Origin: Scatosoma sp045644545
GTDB lineage: Bacteria; Bacillota; Clostridia; Christensenellales; Borkfalkiaceae
Length of the DNA stretch: 64,000 nucleotides
NCBI GenBank assembly: GCA_045644545.1
Contig: JAZRHC010000029.1
Location: 85,135 to 149,134, forward strand
Direction of reading: 5' to 3'
How positions within the stretch are numbered: the first letter of the stretch is position 1; each line of letters opens with the position of its first letter. Positions 51,436-60,311 of this stretch are shown here, one piece after another. The notes beneath the pieces are model-generated. The model was given only the letters and a program-made list of their open reading frames with translations, was not told where the DNA came from and did no database searches. The position numbers and the translations under genes are program-made.

Positions 51436-51930
51436 CTATACGATAAGAACCAAAACGGCAAGTCCGAGCAAAAAGCCGAGCTTTAAATACAGATTTCCGT
51501 ATCTTTCACATTCTTTAGCGCTGTTTTCCTTATAATCGGAAAGCTGTTTTCTAACTCCCGAAAAATACTCCTTTTGCGACCCGCTATCACCCTTGCCGAG
51601 CATCGTAAGATAATCGCCCGCAAAAGTTCTTTCTTCTGCCTTTAAGAAATCATATTCGCTCAAAAGTCCGTCTACGCCCGTGTTTTTCGTCGTTTTTTGT
51701 CTTAACGCCCCGAAAAAGCTTTGTAATAGTTTTTGAAACTCTCCTTTATAAGGATATTTCTCTGCAAATTCCATAAGCGGACGACGATAATAGGCGATTT
51801 CGTTTAAAAAACGTTCGTTGAACTCGTAAAGCTGTCCGAAAAATTGTTTTCTTAATCGGTATTTTCTTGCGCAAAACCGTCCGCAATACGTCGTAAAACA
51901 AACGATCGCGACTCCCAGAAGAATTTTCAT
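51436..51930 (-). CDS. spoIIIAB: Stage III sporulation protein AB
   Basis: A 164-residue protein with hydrophobic segments at both ends, related to type II secretion GspF domains. FNERFLNEIAYYRRPLMEF and LGKGDSGSQKEYFSG are characteristic. It lies 7 bp after spoIIIAA. Confidence 0.92.
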   Translation of the reverse strand: MKILLGVAIVCFTTYCGRFCARKYRLRKQFFGQLYEFNERFLNEIAYYRRPLMEFAEKYPYKGEFQKLLQSFFGALRQKTTKNTGVDGLLSEYDFLKAEERTFAGDYLTMLGKGDSGSQKEYFSGVRKQLSDYKENSAKECERYGNLYLKLGFLLGLAVLVLIV

Positions 51931-51937
51931 ATTCCGT

Positions 51938-52792
51938 TCACCCTATCCGTTTTCCCTTTTCGTCGTATACGCCTTGTAACGCGCCAATCTCGTCCGTGCG
52001 CAAAACGACGTATCGTTCAAACGCGCCAAAAAAAACCTCTCCGATTGCTTCGATTTTGTCGAAATGCGCGGTTGCAAGCGTTTTTACCCCTGCGGAAATC
52101 GCCCTTTTGACGGCGTTCATATCAAGCGCGGAAAGCTCGTCCGTCACGATCAGATCAGGGCGCATTGCGCGAATTCCCGCCTCAAACGCCCGCTCTTTAT
52201 CGGCGTATAACAAAACGTCGCTCGTCGCCCCCAGCTCTCCCGCCGAAAGCTCTCCGCGCTCGTCGCATACGAGAATATTTCTTTTCGTGTTTTCGCTGAT
52301 CAATCGCGTAAGATCTCGCAAAATCGTCGTTTTCCCAAACCCCGGCGGCGATACGATCAAAACGCTTCGGAGTTTGTCCGAAAGACAATGCTCGTAGATC
52401 TCCCATCCGCAACCGATAATTTCGTGCGGCACGCGTATACATAAAGACTGAATTTTTCGAATAGAGAGCGGATTTCCCTTTTCATACACGAATTCTCCCG
52501 CCAAGCCTATTCTCTCGCCGTGCTCCGCCGTGATAAATCCGCGTTTGATCTGTTCTTCGACCGAATACACGGAATATTTTCCCGCGGCGTATACCGTATC
52601 GGAAATCTCGTTATACGAGCAAACGAGCGCCTCGCTTTGTTTTTCCGTCAATCCAAACGGAGATAAATATCGGTATACGCCCGCATAGTTTACCCCCGTC
52701 GGTTTTTCTGCGCGTAGGCGTAGCTCGTACAGCATTTTTCCGTTGACGAAGCGAAGCGCGTCTTTTACTTTGTTCGGTAAAAATTCCAGCAT
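51938..52792 (-). CDS. spoIIIAA: Stage III sporulation protein AA (ATPase)
   Basis: A 284-residue secretion-type ATPase of the SpoIIIA complex. The Walker A loop is VSPPGFGKTTILRDL (about residues 150-164), and Walker B-like LIVTDE follows about 60 residues later. The spacer to htpG is only 98 bp and includes the htpG terminator, so the operon promoter must lie in about 40 bp. No clear Shine-Dalgarno or sigma-A promoter is visible, as expected if a sporulation sigma factor is used. Confidence 0.94.
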   Translation of the reverse strand: MLEFLPNKVKDALRFVNGKMLYELRLRAEKPTGVNYAGVYRYLSPFGLTEKQSEALVCSYNEISDTVYAAGKYSVYSVEEQIKRGFITAEHGERIGLAGEFVYEKGNPLSIRKIQSLCIRVPHEIIGCGWEIYEHCLSDKLRSVLIVSPPGFGKTTILRDLTRLISENTKRNILVCDERGELSAGELGATSDVLLYADKERAFEAGIRAMRPDLIVTDELSALDMNAVKRAISAGVKTLATAHFDKIEAIGEVFFGAFERYVVLRTDEIGALQGVYDEKGKRIG

Positions 52793-52828
52793 TGATATAA
52801 TATATGGTCAAGCCCCCGTAAATAGAAC

Positions 52829-52869
52829 GAAAAAACACCCTTTCACCGAAAAGATGAAAAGGTGTTTTT
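52829..52869 (-). terminator. Terminator of htpG
   Basis: A long stem, AAAAAACACC (52829-52838) with GGTGTTTTTT (52860-52869) and an inner TTTCA/TGAAA pairing; on the minus strand the stem ends in a run of Ts. Confidence 0.85.
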
Positions 52870-52890
52870 TAAAAGGAGGTATGAAAAAAC

Positions 52891-54720
52891 TTATTTCGTA
52901 TAATCTTTGAGTAATTCCGCGCTCTTTTCCACAAAATCGGAAAGTTCTTCGGGCGAAAGCTTTTTATAAGAAAGCGTCGCCAGATAATAAATCTGATTGA
53001 CTACGAGCGCCCGCTTTTCTTCCGCAAGCTCGGCGATTCCCGCCACGACGGAATTGGAAAGATTGAGTAGCAAGGTCGCGTTCTTCGTCGGATCCGTCGC
53101 GTCCATACCGTAGAAGCCGTGCATTTCCGACATTCTGCGAATAAATTCCTCCACCGTCACGATTGCGGGCACTTTGTTGCTCTTAAAATTCTCCGCCTTC
53201 ACTTGAATTTCTTTGTTGACGAGGTGTTCTTTAAAGATTTCGACGATCTTTTTCTGCGTTTCCTCGTCGCCGCTTTCCCCTTTGAGCGCTCCGTCTAAAT
53301 CCGCGTCGATACGCACGAAACGGCACGCTTTGGGATTTTTATATTCAATAAAGCTTACGAAATGGGGATCAATATAGGTATCGCAAAGAATCGCGTCAAG
53401 CCCCGCTTCCTTAAACATTGCAATATATTGCGCTTGTTGCGCTTCGTCGGATACGTAGTATACCGCTTGGGGCTGTTTTCCTTCCTTTGCCTCTTCTTCC
53501 GTTATTTCCGTGCCGAAAAAGTCGTTTAAAGGGCGATATTCCCCGCTTAAATTCTTAAAAATGAGGATATCTTTTACTTTCTCGTAGAATTCTTCGTCCT
53601 TTAAGCAGCCGAACTTGATAAAGGTAGCGATATCCTTCCAGCAATTTTCATAGCGTTCGCGCTCGGTGTTAAACAAGCCTTTCAGCTTATCCGCCACTTT
53701 CTTCGTGATATGCTTGGAAATTTTCTGTACCTGTTTGTCGTTCTGCAAAAAGCTTCTCGATACGTTCAAAGGAATGTCGGGAGAATCGATCACGCCGTTT
53801 AAAAGCATCAAAAATTCGGGAATGACTTCTTTGATATTATCCGCGATAAACACTTGATTGCAATAAAGCTTGACCTGTCCTTTCTCCAACTGTACCTGCT
53901 CTTTTTTCACCTGCGGGAAATACAAAATCCCTTTCAGGCGGAAAGGATAATCCATATTCAAATGAATCCAAAACAGCGGTTCTTTATAATCCATAAAAGT
54001 ATCGCGGTAGAAATTCTTATATTCTTCTTCCGTACAATCCTTCGGATCTTTTAAATATAACGGCTCAGTATCGTTAAGCGCTTTGTCTTTTTCCGCGTCG
54101 CCCGTCGGATTCAAATAGATATTATACGGCATAAACGAGCAATATTTTCTCAAAAGCTCGCGCACGGTATATTCTTTAAGGAAATCTTCTTCCCCCTCGG
54201 CAATATGCATCACGATCTTCGTGCCACGCGTTTGCTTTTCCGTTTCGGAAAGGGTATAAGTGGAATTTCCGTCCGATTCCCATCGAACGGCAGGTTCGTT
54301 CTTATAGCTCTTCGTGTAAATTTCAACGGTATCGGATACCATATACGCCGAATAGAAGCCCAAACCGAAATGCCCGATAATTCCGTCACCCGAAGCGTTT
54401 TCGTATTTTTGCAGAAAATCCTCCGCGCCCGAAAACGCGATTTGCGTGATGTATTTCTCCACTTCCTCCGCCGTCATACCGATTCCGTTATCCTCAACGG
54501 TCAGCGTTTTCGCTTTTTCGTCAACGTACACGTTGATTCGGAATTCTTTATCATCCTTTTCCGCTTCGCCCATATCGGCAAGCTTTTTGAACTTCGTAAT
54601 CGCGTCCACGCCGTTCGCTACGATTTCGCGAAGGAAGATATCCTTATCCGAATACAGCCATTTTTTGATAATCGGCATCATATTTTCGCTGGAAATTCTG
54701 ATATTGCCTTGTTTTTGCAT
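52891..54720 (-). CDS. htpG: Molecular chaperone HtpG (Hsp90)
   Basis: A 609-residue ATP-dependent chaperone. The N-terminal GHKL ATPase domain has EIVANGVDAITK, VEDNGIGMTAEEV and GHFGLGFYSAYMV; note Gly where most Hsp90 proteins have Asn-Ala-Ser (EIVANGVDA versus EL(I/V)SNASDA), a change near the Mg/ATP-binding Asn, which here is Asn36. Middle and C-terminal domains are complete. RBS AAGGAGTG is upstream. It is monocistronic. Confidence 0.96.
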   Translation of the reverse strand: MQKQGNIRISSENMMPIIKKWLYSDKDIFLREIVANGVDAITKFKKLADMGEAEKDDKEFRINVYVDEKAKTLTVEDNGIGMTAEEVEKYITQIAFSGAEDFLQKYENASGDGIIGHFGLGFYSAYMVSDTVEIYTKSYKNEPAVRWESDGNSTYTLSETEKQTRGTKIVMHIAEGEEDFLKEYTVRELLRKYCSFMPYNIYLNPTGDAEKDKALNDTEPLYLKDPKDCTEEEYKNFYRDTFMDYKEPLFWIHLNMDYPFRLKGILYFPQVKKEQVQLEKGQVKLYCNQVFIADNIKEVIPEFLMLLNGVIDSPDIPLNVSRSFLQNDKQVQKISKHITKKVADKLKGLFNTERERYENCWKDIATFIKFGCLKDEEFYEKVKDILIFKNLSGEYRPLNDFFGTEITEEEAKEGKQPQAVYYVSDEAQQAQYIAMFKEAGLDAILCDTYIDPHFVSFIEYKNPKACRFVRIDADLDGALKGESGDEETQKKIVEIFKEHLVNKEIQVKAENFKSNKVPAIVTVEEFIRRMSEMHGFYGMDATDPTKNATLLLNLSNSVVAGIAELAEEKRALVVNQIYYLATLSYKKLSPEELSDFVEKSAELLKDYTK

Positions 54721-54775
54721 AATTTTTCACTCCTTGCTATGTAGGTATTCTTTTTGAATACTTATTTATAAACGA

Positions 54776-54812
54776 AAAAGTCCGCTTTTAATCAACTTAA
54801 AAGCAGACTTTT
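54776..54812 (-). terminator. Terminator of the cmk-plsC-ispH/rpsA operon
   Basis: A 16-bp stem with one mismatch (54776-54791 with 54797-54812) 28 bp after the ispH/rpsA stop, followed by T-rich sequence on both strands. Confidence 0.75.
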
Positions 54813-54840
54813 GTTTTATTTTTAAAGTATTTGCAAACGA

Positions 54841-56919
54841 TTAGGAGTTGTTGCCGATAAGATCCGCGATGGATACTTCGCCCAAACCGCCTTCGTTCCA
54901 TTCGGTGACTTCGTCATCCGACTTAGGAGCTCTGGATTTTCTGGTTTTTTCCTTGCCTTCTTCCCCTTCTGCCTTAGCGGCTCTGGGCTTTCTTTCGGCG
55001 TTTTCGGGCTTGGGTTCAAGCGCTTTAATCGAAAGAGTCATTTTCTTTTCTTCGCAATCGAGCTTCAAGATCTTCGCGTCGATTTCCTGACCGATCGTAA
55101 GAGCCGTCGTAGGATTTTCAAGATATTCGTGAGAGATTTGAGAAACGTGCACCAAACCGTCAATTCCTTTTTCCACTTCCACGAACGCCCCGAAAGGAAC
55201 GATTCTCACGACTTTGCCGTGAATAACGTCGCCTTCCGCGTATTTTTCCGCGGCGAGCTCCCAAGGCTGAGCTTGAAGCTGTTTATAACCGATAGAAACC
55301 TTTTTCGCTTCTTCGTCGATCTTCAAAACCTTAAATTGATATTTTTTGCCGATTTCAAGAACGTCGGACACTTCCTTAACGCCCGTCCAAGAAAGATCGG
55401 AAATATGAGCGAGGCAGTCGAACCCGTTCACGGAAACGAACGCGCCGAACGCGGTCACTCTTTCGACCTTCCCTTCAACGACGTCGTCAACGTTAATGGA
55501 CGCGAAGAATTCCGCTTCCTTAGCAGCGCGGGCAGCTTCCTTCGCCGCTTTTTCTTCCGCGATAATCACGCGTTGAGAAGCAATAATTTCCTTTCTTCTT
55601 TCCGTCTTGATTTCAAGAACCTTTAAGCGAAGCTTTTTGCCTACGTATTTATCCAGCTCCTTCACGAATCCCGAACGGATTTCGCGAGCGGGAATAAATA
55701 CCGCGTAAGAACCGAGCTGAGCCGTAAGACCGCCCTTGTTAAAACCGGTACATTCAACGGTAAATTCTTTGCCGTCTTTGATGTCCGCGAGCATCGCTTC
55801 TTCTTCTTTAAGCTTCTTGATCGATTTTTGGGAAAGCTTAACGGGGTTTACGGACATAACCATAAGTTCGATTTCTTCACCGACTTTGGAAGCGAATTCG
55901 TCTTTGTTATAAACTTCGCCCTCCACTTCGTCTTTGTCGAGCATTATTTCCTTCTTCGTGTTGGGAAGTAATACCGCAACGCCCGAATCGTCCGCCGACG
56001 AGATCGTAGCCGTAATCAACTGACCTTTTTTGAACTTCGGTTGACTGTCCAAGTTCGCAACGACTTCTTCCATCGTTGCTTTTGCTTCTGTTTCCATTTC
56101 CATTTTTAAGAGAACCTCCTGAGTTTGCGCGTTAGGGGTGCTTGCACCCGTAACAATACCTACCTTTTTAAATCTTTTGATTTTTTTAAAATCCAGATCG
56201 GCAATCCGCTCCAAGCGAAAAACGTTTTGGCAATACTGCTTGCAGATATCGAAAAGCTTATTCGTGTTGCTGCTGTTCAAGCCTCCGATTACCAACGTAG
56301 CGTCGCATTCCCGCGCGAGTTCGCGTGCTTCGTTTTGCCGTCTTATAGTAGTATAGCAAATTGTTTTAAAAACTTCAACTGTTTTTTGGGTCTTATTGTT
56401 AAGAATTTTTATAATTTTTTCAAATTTTTCGTCAGAATAGGTCGTTTGCGCCACAACGACGCACTTTTTTTCTTGCAAAACGGAAAAATCGTCGTTCTCC
56501 GAGGAAAAAATGTACGCCGAGTCCTCGCACCACCCGTTGAGTCCGATCACTTCGGGATGCGATCTTTCGCCGACGATCACGATCGCGTTTCCGTTTTTAT
56601 ATTCCCTATCCACGATCTTTTGCGTTCGGCGCACGAACTCGCAAGTGCAATCGATCACCTTGATTCCGCGCCTTTCACATTCCTCGTATACTTTCTTTCC
56701 TACGCCGTGGGAGCGAATGAGTAAAGTAGCCCCGTCGGGCACTTTACAAAGCTCGTCAACCGTGACGATCCCCCGCTCGCGGATTTCCTCCACCACCGCG
56801 GGATTGTGGATAATTTCACCGTAGAGATAGGTATTTTTTGGATCGACGGACATTGCGGTATCCACCGCCTTTTTTACGCCGTGACAAAACCCGCCGCTTT
56901 TAGCAAGCAAAATTTCCAT
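54841..56919 (-). CDS. ispH-rpsA: Fusion of IspH (HMBPP reductase) and ribosomal protein S1
   Basis: A 692-residue fusion. Residues 1-280 are IspH, the Fe-S enzyme of the last MEP pathway step: SGGFCHGVKKAV, TCEFVRRTQKIV, and GGLNSSNTNKLFDIC with the third Cys in TGASTPN context. Residues 305-630 hold four S1 RNA-binding repeats (for example DVVEGKVERVTAFGAFVSV and VIHGKVVRIVPFGAFVEV). The last 60 residues are charged. The fusion is known in Clostridia and some Negativicutes. It is the third gene of an operon starting with cmk; the gap to plsC is 6 bp. Confidence 0.96.
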   Translation of the reverse strand: MEILLAKSGGFCHGVKKAVDTAMSVDPKNTYLYGEIIHNPAVVEEIRERGIVTVDELCKVPDGATLLIRSHGVGKKVYEECERRGIKVIDCTCEFVRRTQKIVDREYKNGNAIVIVGERSHPEVIGLNGWCEDSAYIFSSENDDFSVLQEKKCVVVAQTTYSDEKFEKIIKILNNKTQKTVEVFKTICYTTIRRQNEARELARECDATLVIGGLNSSNTNKLFDICKQYCQNVFRLERIADLDFKKIKRFKKVGIVTGASTPNAQTQEVLLKMEMETEAKATMEEVVANLDSQPKFKKGQLITATISSADDSGVAVLLPNTKKEIMLDKDEVEGEVYNKDEFASKVGEEIELMVMSVNPVKLSQKSIKKLKEEEAMLADIKDGKEFTVECTGFNKGGLTAQLGSYAVFIPAREIRSGFVKELDKYVGKKLRLKVLEIKTERRKEIIASQRVIIAEEKAAKEAARAAKEAEFFASINVDDVVEGKVERVTAFGAFVSVNGFDCLAHISDLSWTGVKEVSDVLEIGKKYQFKVLKIDEEAKKVSIGYKQLQAQPWELAAEKYAEGDVIHGKVVRIVPFGAFVEVEKGIDGLVHVSQISHEYLENPTTALTIGQEIDAKILKLDCEEKKMTLSIKALEPKPENAERKPRAAKAEGEEGKEKTRKSRAPKSDDEVTEWNEGGLGEVSIADLIGNNS

Positions 56920-56925
56920 AACGCC

Positions 56926-57675
56926 TTACGCCTTTTTCTTATTCTTTTTCGCTTTCTTTTCTTCAAGGAAGCGCGTATGCTCCGCCTTGATGGCAAGAAT
57001 CTTTTGATAGAGCTTTTCGTCCGCTTCCGCTATGGTTTCTTCCGTCATTTTTACGCCGTAATATTCCGAGAGTTCGAAGGGTTCGCCCGCAATAATATGC
57101 GTCATACGGAAAAACCGGGGTTTTTTATAAATCACGATGGGAATAATCGGCGCTTTCGCCTTGATCGCCATCATTGCCGCGCCGCCTTTGAATTCGAGCA
57201 TTTCCTGCTCCGTTTTATTCCTCGTGCCCTCGGGGAAAATCGCGATTTTTTCGCCGTTTTTCAAGCATTTGAGCGAATCCATCATAGCGCGCACGTCCGA
57301 ACCGTCGCGGTTTACGCCGATTATTCTTAATCCCCTGCAAAACATTCCGTATATCGGATGATGCAGAATGGATTTTTTGGCAAGATAATGAATTCCTTCC
57401 CAAGTCGTGCAAGCGGGATAAACGGGATCGTAAACGCGGTAGTGATTGGAAATATAGATCGCCGCGCCGTCGGGAGCTTTCCGTTTTCCGTAGAATTTAA
57501 ACGGCAACATTATCCACACCACGGGAATTACGATTACGCGCAAAATATTCATTAAAACGTTGATATGTCTACCTTTTTTATTCGCCTTGATGCAAATATC
57601 GTATTTTTTTTGCTTTTTTTTCTTTTCTTTTTTCGGCTTTTGTTCCACTACTTCCGCCGACTGATTTTCTTGCAT
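56926..57675 (-). CDS. Lysophospholipid acyltransferase (PlsC family)
   Basis: A 249-residue 1-acyl-glycerol-3-phosphate acyltransferase for phospholipid synthesis. The N-terminal 35 residues are mostly Lys and Glu, then a membrane segment (about 38-58). The catalytic motif is HYRVYD (HX4D) and the second motif FPEGTRNK; the C-terminus is again Lys-rich. It is between cmk and ispH/rpsA with 17- and 6-bp gaps, a common arrangement in Clostridia. Confidence 0.93.
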   Translation of the reverse strand: MQENQSAEVVEQKPKKEKKKKQKKYDICIKANKKGRHINVLMNILRVIVIPVVWIMLPFKFYGKRKAPDGAAIYISNHYRVYDPVYPACTTWEGIHYLAKKSILHHPIYGMFCRGLRIIGVNRDGSDVRAMMDSLKCLKNGEKIAIFPEGTRNKTEQEMLEFKGGAAMMAIKAKAPIIPIVIYKKPRFFRMTHIIAGEPFELSEYYGVKMTEETIAEADEKLYQKILAIKAEHTRFLEEKKAKKNKKKA

Positions 57676-57692
57676 TTTTTGAATTTACCTCG

Positions 57693-58706
57693 TCAGATTT
57701 TCGCTTGAATCAAAGCCTTAATCGCCGCGACCGCCTCTTCGATATTCATTTTCGAAGTATCGACGACGACGGCGTCCTCCGCCTGTTTTAAGGGGGAAAA
57801 TTCCCGTTCGCTATCCTGCTTATCGCGGCGAACGATTTCCTCGTGGAGATCCTCGAATTCGACTTCTTGCCCTCGCGCAAGCAATTCTTTATACCTTCTT
57901 TCGGCGCGAATTTTGCTATCCGCCGTTACGAAAAATTTAAATTTTGCATTCGGCAGGACGGTCGAACCGATATCCCGTCCGTCGAGTACGCAGGACATCT
58001 GCCCCGCAATCTCCCGTTGCATTTCCACCATTTTGAGGCGCACCGCCTTATGCGCGGAAATATCCGAAGCCGCCATAGAAACGGCGTTTTCGCGAATGGC
58101 AAGCGAAACGTCCTCGCCGTCTAAAACGGTATGCTGCGCGCCGTCCTTATATTCCACCTTCAAATTTAGCCTATCGAGCATTTTTTCGACCGCCTCGCCG
58201 TCTTTCGGGGATATATTTTCCCGAAGAGCCTTTAAAGCGCACGCTCTGTACATCGCGCCCGTATCAAGGTACAAAATATTATAATCCTTGGCAAGGATTT
58301 TCGCCACCGTACTTTTTCCGCTGCCCGCAGGACCGTCAAGGGCGATATTAAAAACTTCGGAAAGGTCTTTTCTCAAAACTTTCGCTCCTTTTTGATAAAT
58401 ATGTTTAACCGCTCTGTCCGTGGAAAATTCCGCAAACAGCATCAGTCTTATGCAAAGCTTCAAAGCCCCGTCGATTTCGGGTTCAACGCACGCGAATAAA
58501 GGCGCAAAATCGTAGCCGCTTTCCCTCGCCGCTTTTGCAGGGTGATAGGAATGAATATCCGTCGTGAGAGAAAATACGAAACTGCGAACCTCTTCTTTTT
58601 TTAAAGCGTTCGCCGAAAATATCCCGTCAAGCAACTCTTTAACGGCAAGCGAAATCTCTTCTTTCGAATCGTTTTCCACCGTCGTCGCGCCTCTTAAAAC
58701 TATCAT
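57693..58706 (-). CDS. cmk: AroH-type chorismate mutase fused to cytidylate kinase
   Basis: A 337-residue two-domain protein. Residues 1-116 resemble the monofunctional AroH chorismate mutase: LRGATTVE (Arg5), Cys73, Glu75/77, CIRLM (Arg87), Tyr104 and Arg112 match its active-site residues. Residues 120-337 are a (d)CMP kinase with P-loop GPAGSGKST (from residue 125), DTGAMYRA, VLDGRDIGSTVLPNA and the lid RRDKQDSEREFSPL. The ATG at 58706 has AAGGAAGG upstream; a TTG two codons earlier is less likely. One domain serves aromatic amino acid synthesis, the other nucleotide synthesis, so the fusion is not functionally obvious. Confidence 0.93.
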   Translation of the reverse strand: MIVLRGATTVENDSKEEISLAVKELLDGIFSANALKKEEVRSFVFSLTTDIHSYHPAKAARESGYDFAPLFACVEPEIDGALKLCIRLMLFAEFSTDRAVKHIYQKGAKVLRKDLSEVFNIALDGPAGSGKSTVAKILAKDYNILYLDTGAMYRACALKALRENISPKDGEAVEKMLDRLNLKVEYKDGAQHTVLDGEDVSLAIRENAVSMAASDISAHKAVRLKMVEMQREIAGQMSCVLDGRDIGSTVLPNAKFKFFVTADSKIRAERRYKELLARGQEVEFEDLHEEIVRRDKQDSEREFSPLKQAEDAVVVDTSKMNIEEAVAAIKALIQAKI

Positions 58707-58814
58707 ACGCAATCCTTCCTTTTATTTCTATAAAATGCCACTATTATTATACAATAAACGAAAAAAACAGTCAAGCTTTTCCACCCGAAAAGTCGGTATA
58801 ATTGCCGCATAAGC

Positions 58815-60098
58815 TTATTCTTTTATAGAATTTCCCGCGGCATAACCCGTCGCGAACGCGATTTGCATATTAAATCCGCCCGTGAATGCGTCAACGTCGA
58901 GGACCTCGCCCGCAAATTTCAAGCCCGCAATCTTTTTGCTTTCCATCGTTTTGGGATTGACCTCGGAAAGCTCGATCCCGCCGGAGGTGATAATCGCTTC
59001 CTCGAAGCCGCGCAAGCTCTCCGCTTTTATCGGCATATTTTTCAACGTTTTTACGAGCTTTCCCCGCTCCTCTTTCGTCACGGCGTTTACGCTCTTTTCC
59101 GCAGAAATTCCCGCAATACTCAAAACGACCGAAATCAGCTTTTGCGGCAAAAGCTCAACGAGGGCGTTAAAAATCTTTTTGTTTTTATATTTTTCGAAAT
59201 CTCTTAAAATGCGTTTATCTAAGGTCTGTTCGTCGAGCGCAGGCTTTAAATCCAAGGAAATCGTAAGGCTTTTAATCGGCAAACGATTAATAAGCGACGA
59301 AGTGGTTAAAACGATCGGTCCTGAAATACCAAAATGCGTGAACAAAGCCTCCCCAAAACCGTTATATACGACTTTTTCTCCGTTTTTTACCGTTAAACTA
59401 ACGTTTTTGAGCGAAAGCCCTTGTAGACTTTTATAGGTATTTCCAACGAGATTGAAGCCACAAAGCCCGCATTTTAAAGGGAAGATAGTATGTCCGAGCT
59501 CTTTTGCGAACGCATAGCCGTCCCCCGTCGAGCCCGTCGTGGGATAACTCAGCCCACCCGTTGCGACGATAATATAATCGCACGCATATTCGCCTTTTTC
59601 CGTTTTTAATCCTACTATGCGTGGCATAGGTATTATGTCTTGCGTAGGACTATCATTTATGTCAGACATAGGTATTATATTTGACATAGTAATTAACTTC
59701 GTTACCTTTTCGTTTAAACGCACTTCCACCCCTGCGTTTTTACAAGCTTTTTCGAGGGTTTTGGTTACGTCGCTTGCGTGGTCTGACGCGGGAAATACGC
59801 GGTTTCCGCGTTCTGTTTTAACGGCTAAGCCCTTATTTTCAAAGAATTCAATCGTTTTCTGCGGCGGAAAGGAATAGATCGCGCCTTTTAAAAATTTCTC
59901 TCCGCGAACGACGTTTTGTAAAAACTCTTCTGCCGGCGAGTCGTTGGTAAAATTACAGCGCCCCTTTCCCGTGATATATATTTTTTTTCCGAGCTTTTCG
60001 TTTTTTTCAAAAAGCGTTACTTGATGCCCTTTTTCTGCGGCGGCGTATGCCGCCATCAGTCCGGCAGCTCCACCGCCTACAATACAAACTTTTTTCAT
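58815..60098 (-). CDS. HI0933/BaiN-type flavoprotein with in-frame repeat insertion
   Basis: A 427-residue NAD(P)/FAD-dependent oxidoreductase of the HI0933 family, function uncertain. It has VCIVGGGAAGLMAAYAA at the start, GKGRCNFTND, VATGGLSYPTTGSTGDGYA and a C-terminal FAGEVLDVDAFTGGFNMQ. Between residues about 134 and 160 an additional segment containing IIPMSDINDSPTQ and DIIPMPR is encoded by the palindromic repeat at 59611-59690; without it the fold would read continuously from VTKLI to VGLKTEKGEY. The frame is preserved, so the protein is probably still made. It is monocistronic. Confidence 0.9.
   Translation of the reverse strand: MKKVCIVGGGAAGLMAAYAAAEKGHQVTLFEKNEKLGKKIYITGKGRCNFTNDSPAEEFLQNVVRGEKFLKGAIYSFPPQKTIEFFENKGLAVKTERGNRVFPASDHASDVTKTLEKACKNAGVEVRLNEKVTKLITMSNIIPMSDINDSPTQDIIPMPRIVGLKTEKGEYACDYIIVATGGLSYPTTGSTGDGYAFAKELGHTIFPLKCGLCGFNLVGNTYKSLQGLSLKNVSLTVKNGEKVVYNGFGEALFTHFGISGPIVLTTSSLINRLPIKSLTISLDLKPALDEQTLDKRILRDFEKYKNKKIFNALVELLPQKLISVVLSIAGISAEKSVNAVTKEERGKLVKTLKNMPIKAESLRGFEEAIITSGGIELSEVNPKTMESKKIAGLKFAGEVLDVDAFTGGFNMQIAFATGYAAGNSIKE
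59611..59690. repeat. Short palindromic repeat, copy C, inside a coding region
   Basis: Two palindromic cores, TATGCGTGGCATA (59616-59628) and TATGTCAGACATA (59658-59670), start 42 bp apart, each followed by GGTATTAT. The unit length is exactly 14 codons. The first matches copy A (18241-18264, reverse strand) in 22 of 24 bases. It adds about 27 residues to the HI0933-type protein. Confidence 0.75.
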
Positions 60099-60311
60099 TC
60101 TTTTTCCCTATTTTTCGACCAATATGATTCCCCGTTGAAAAAACAAATAAATATTGTTTCACGAGAAATGTTTCATAAAGCGATTAATTCCTCTAAATAT
60201 TTGCGCATTAAAGAATAGAAATTTACGCAACCGAAATATATCGATTGCGTAAAGAGTTTCACGTTATTAGTTTCACAAAAGAAATATCTTTTCGGAAACT
60301 ATTGAATTTGA
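60099..60311. other. Intergenic region with two GTTTCAC box pairs
   Basis: Between oadA and the flavoprotein gene. Box pair 1: GTTTCACG 60156-60163 and GTTTCAT 60170-60176. Box pair 2: GTTTCACG 60256-60263 and GTTTCAC 60270-60276. Both pairs have 14-bp spacing and are exactly 100 bp apart. A terminator hairpin for the minus-strand oad operon (TTTACGCAA 60222-60230 with TTGCGTAAA 60245-60253, then T-rich to 60211) lies between them. Confidence 0.7.
60211..60253 (-). terminator. Terminator of the oad operon
   Basis: A 9-bp stem 60222-60230 with 60245-60253 and, on the minus strand, a following T-rich stretch, about 60 bp after the oadA stop. Confidence 0.6.

Noticed and set aside
52793..52830. 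Sigma-E promoter before spoIIIAA
   Set aside because: Expected from biology, but I could not align convincing -35 and -10 elements in the short AT-rich stretch.
60156..60171. ParB site parS at 60155-60170
   Set aside because: It matches only part of the 16-bp palindrome (the second half diverges), and the boxes are direct repeats, so parS is not supported.
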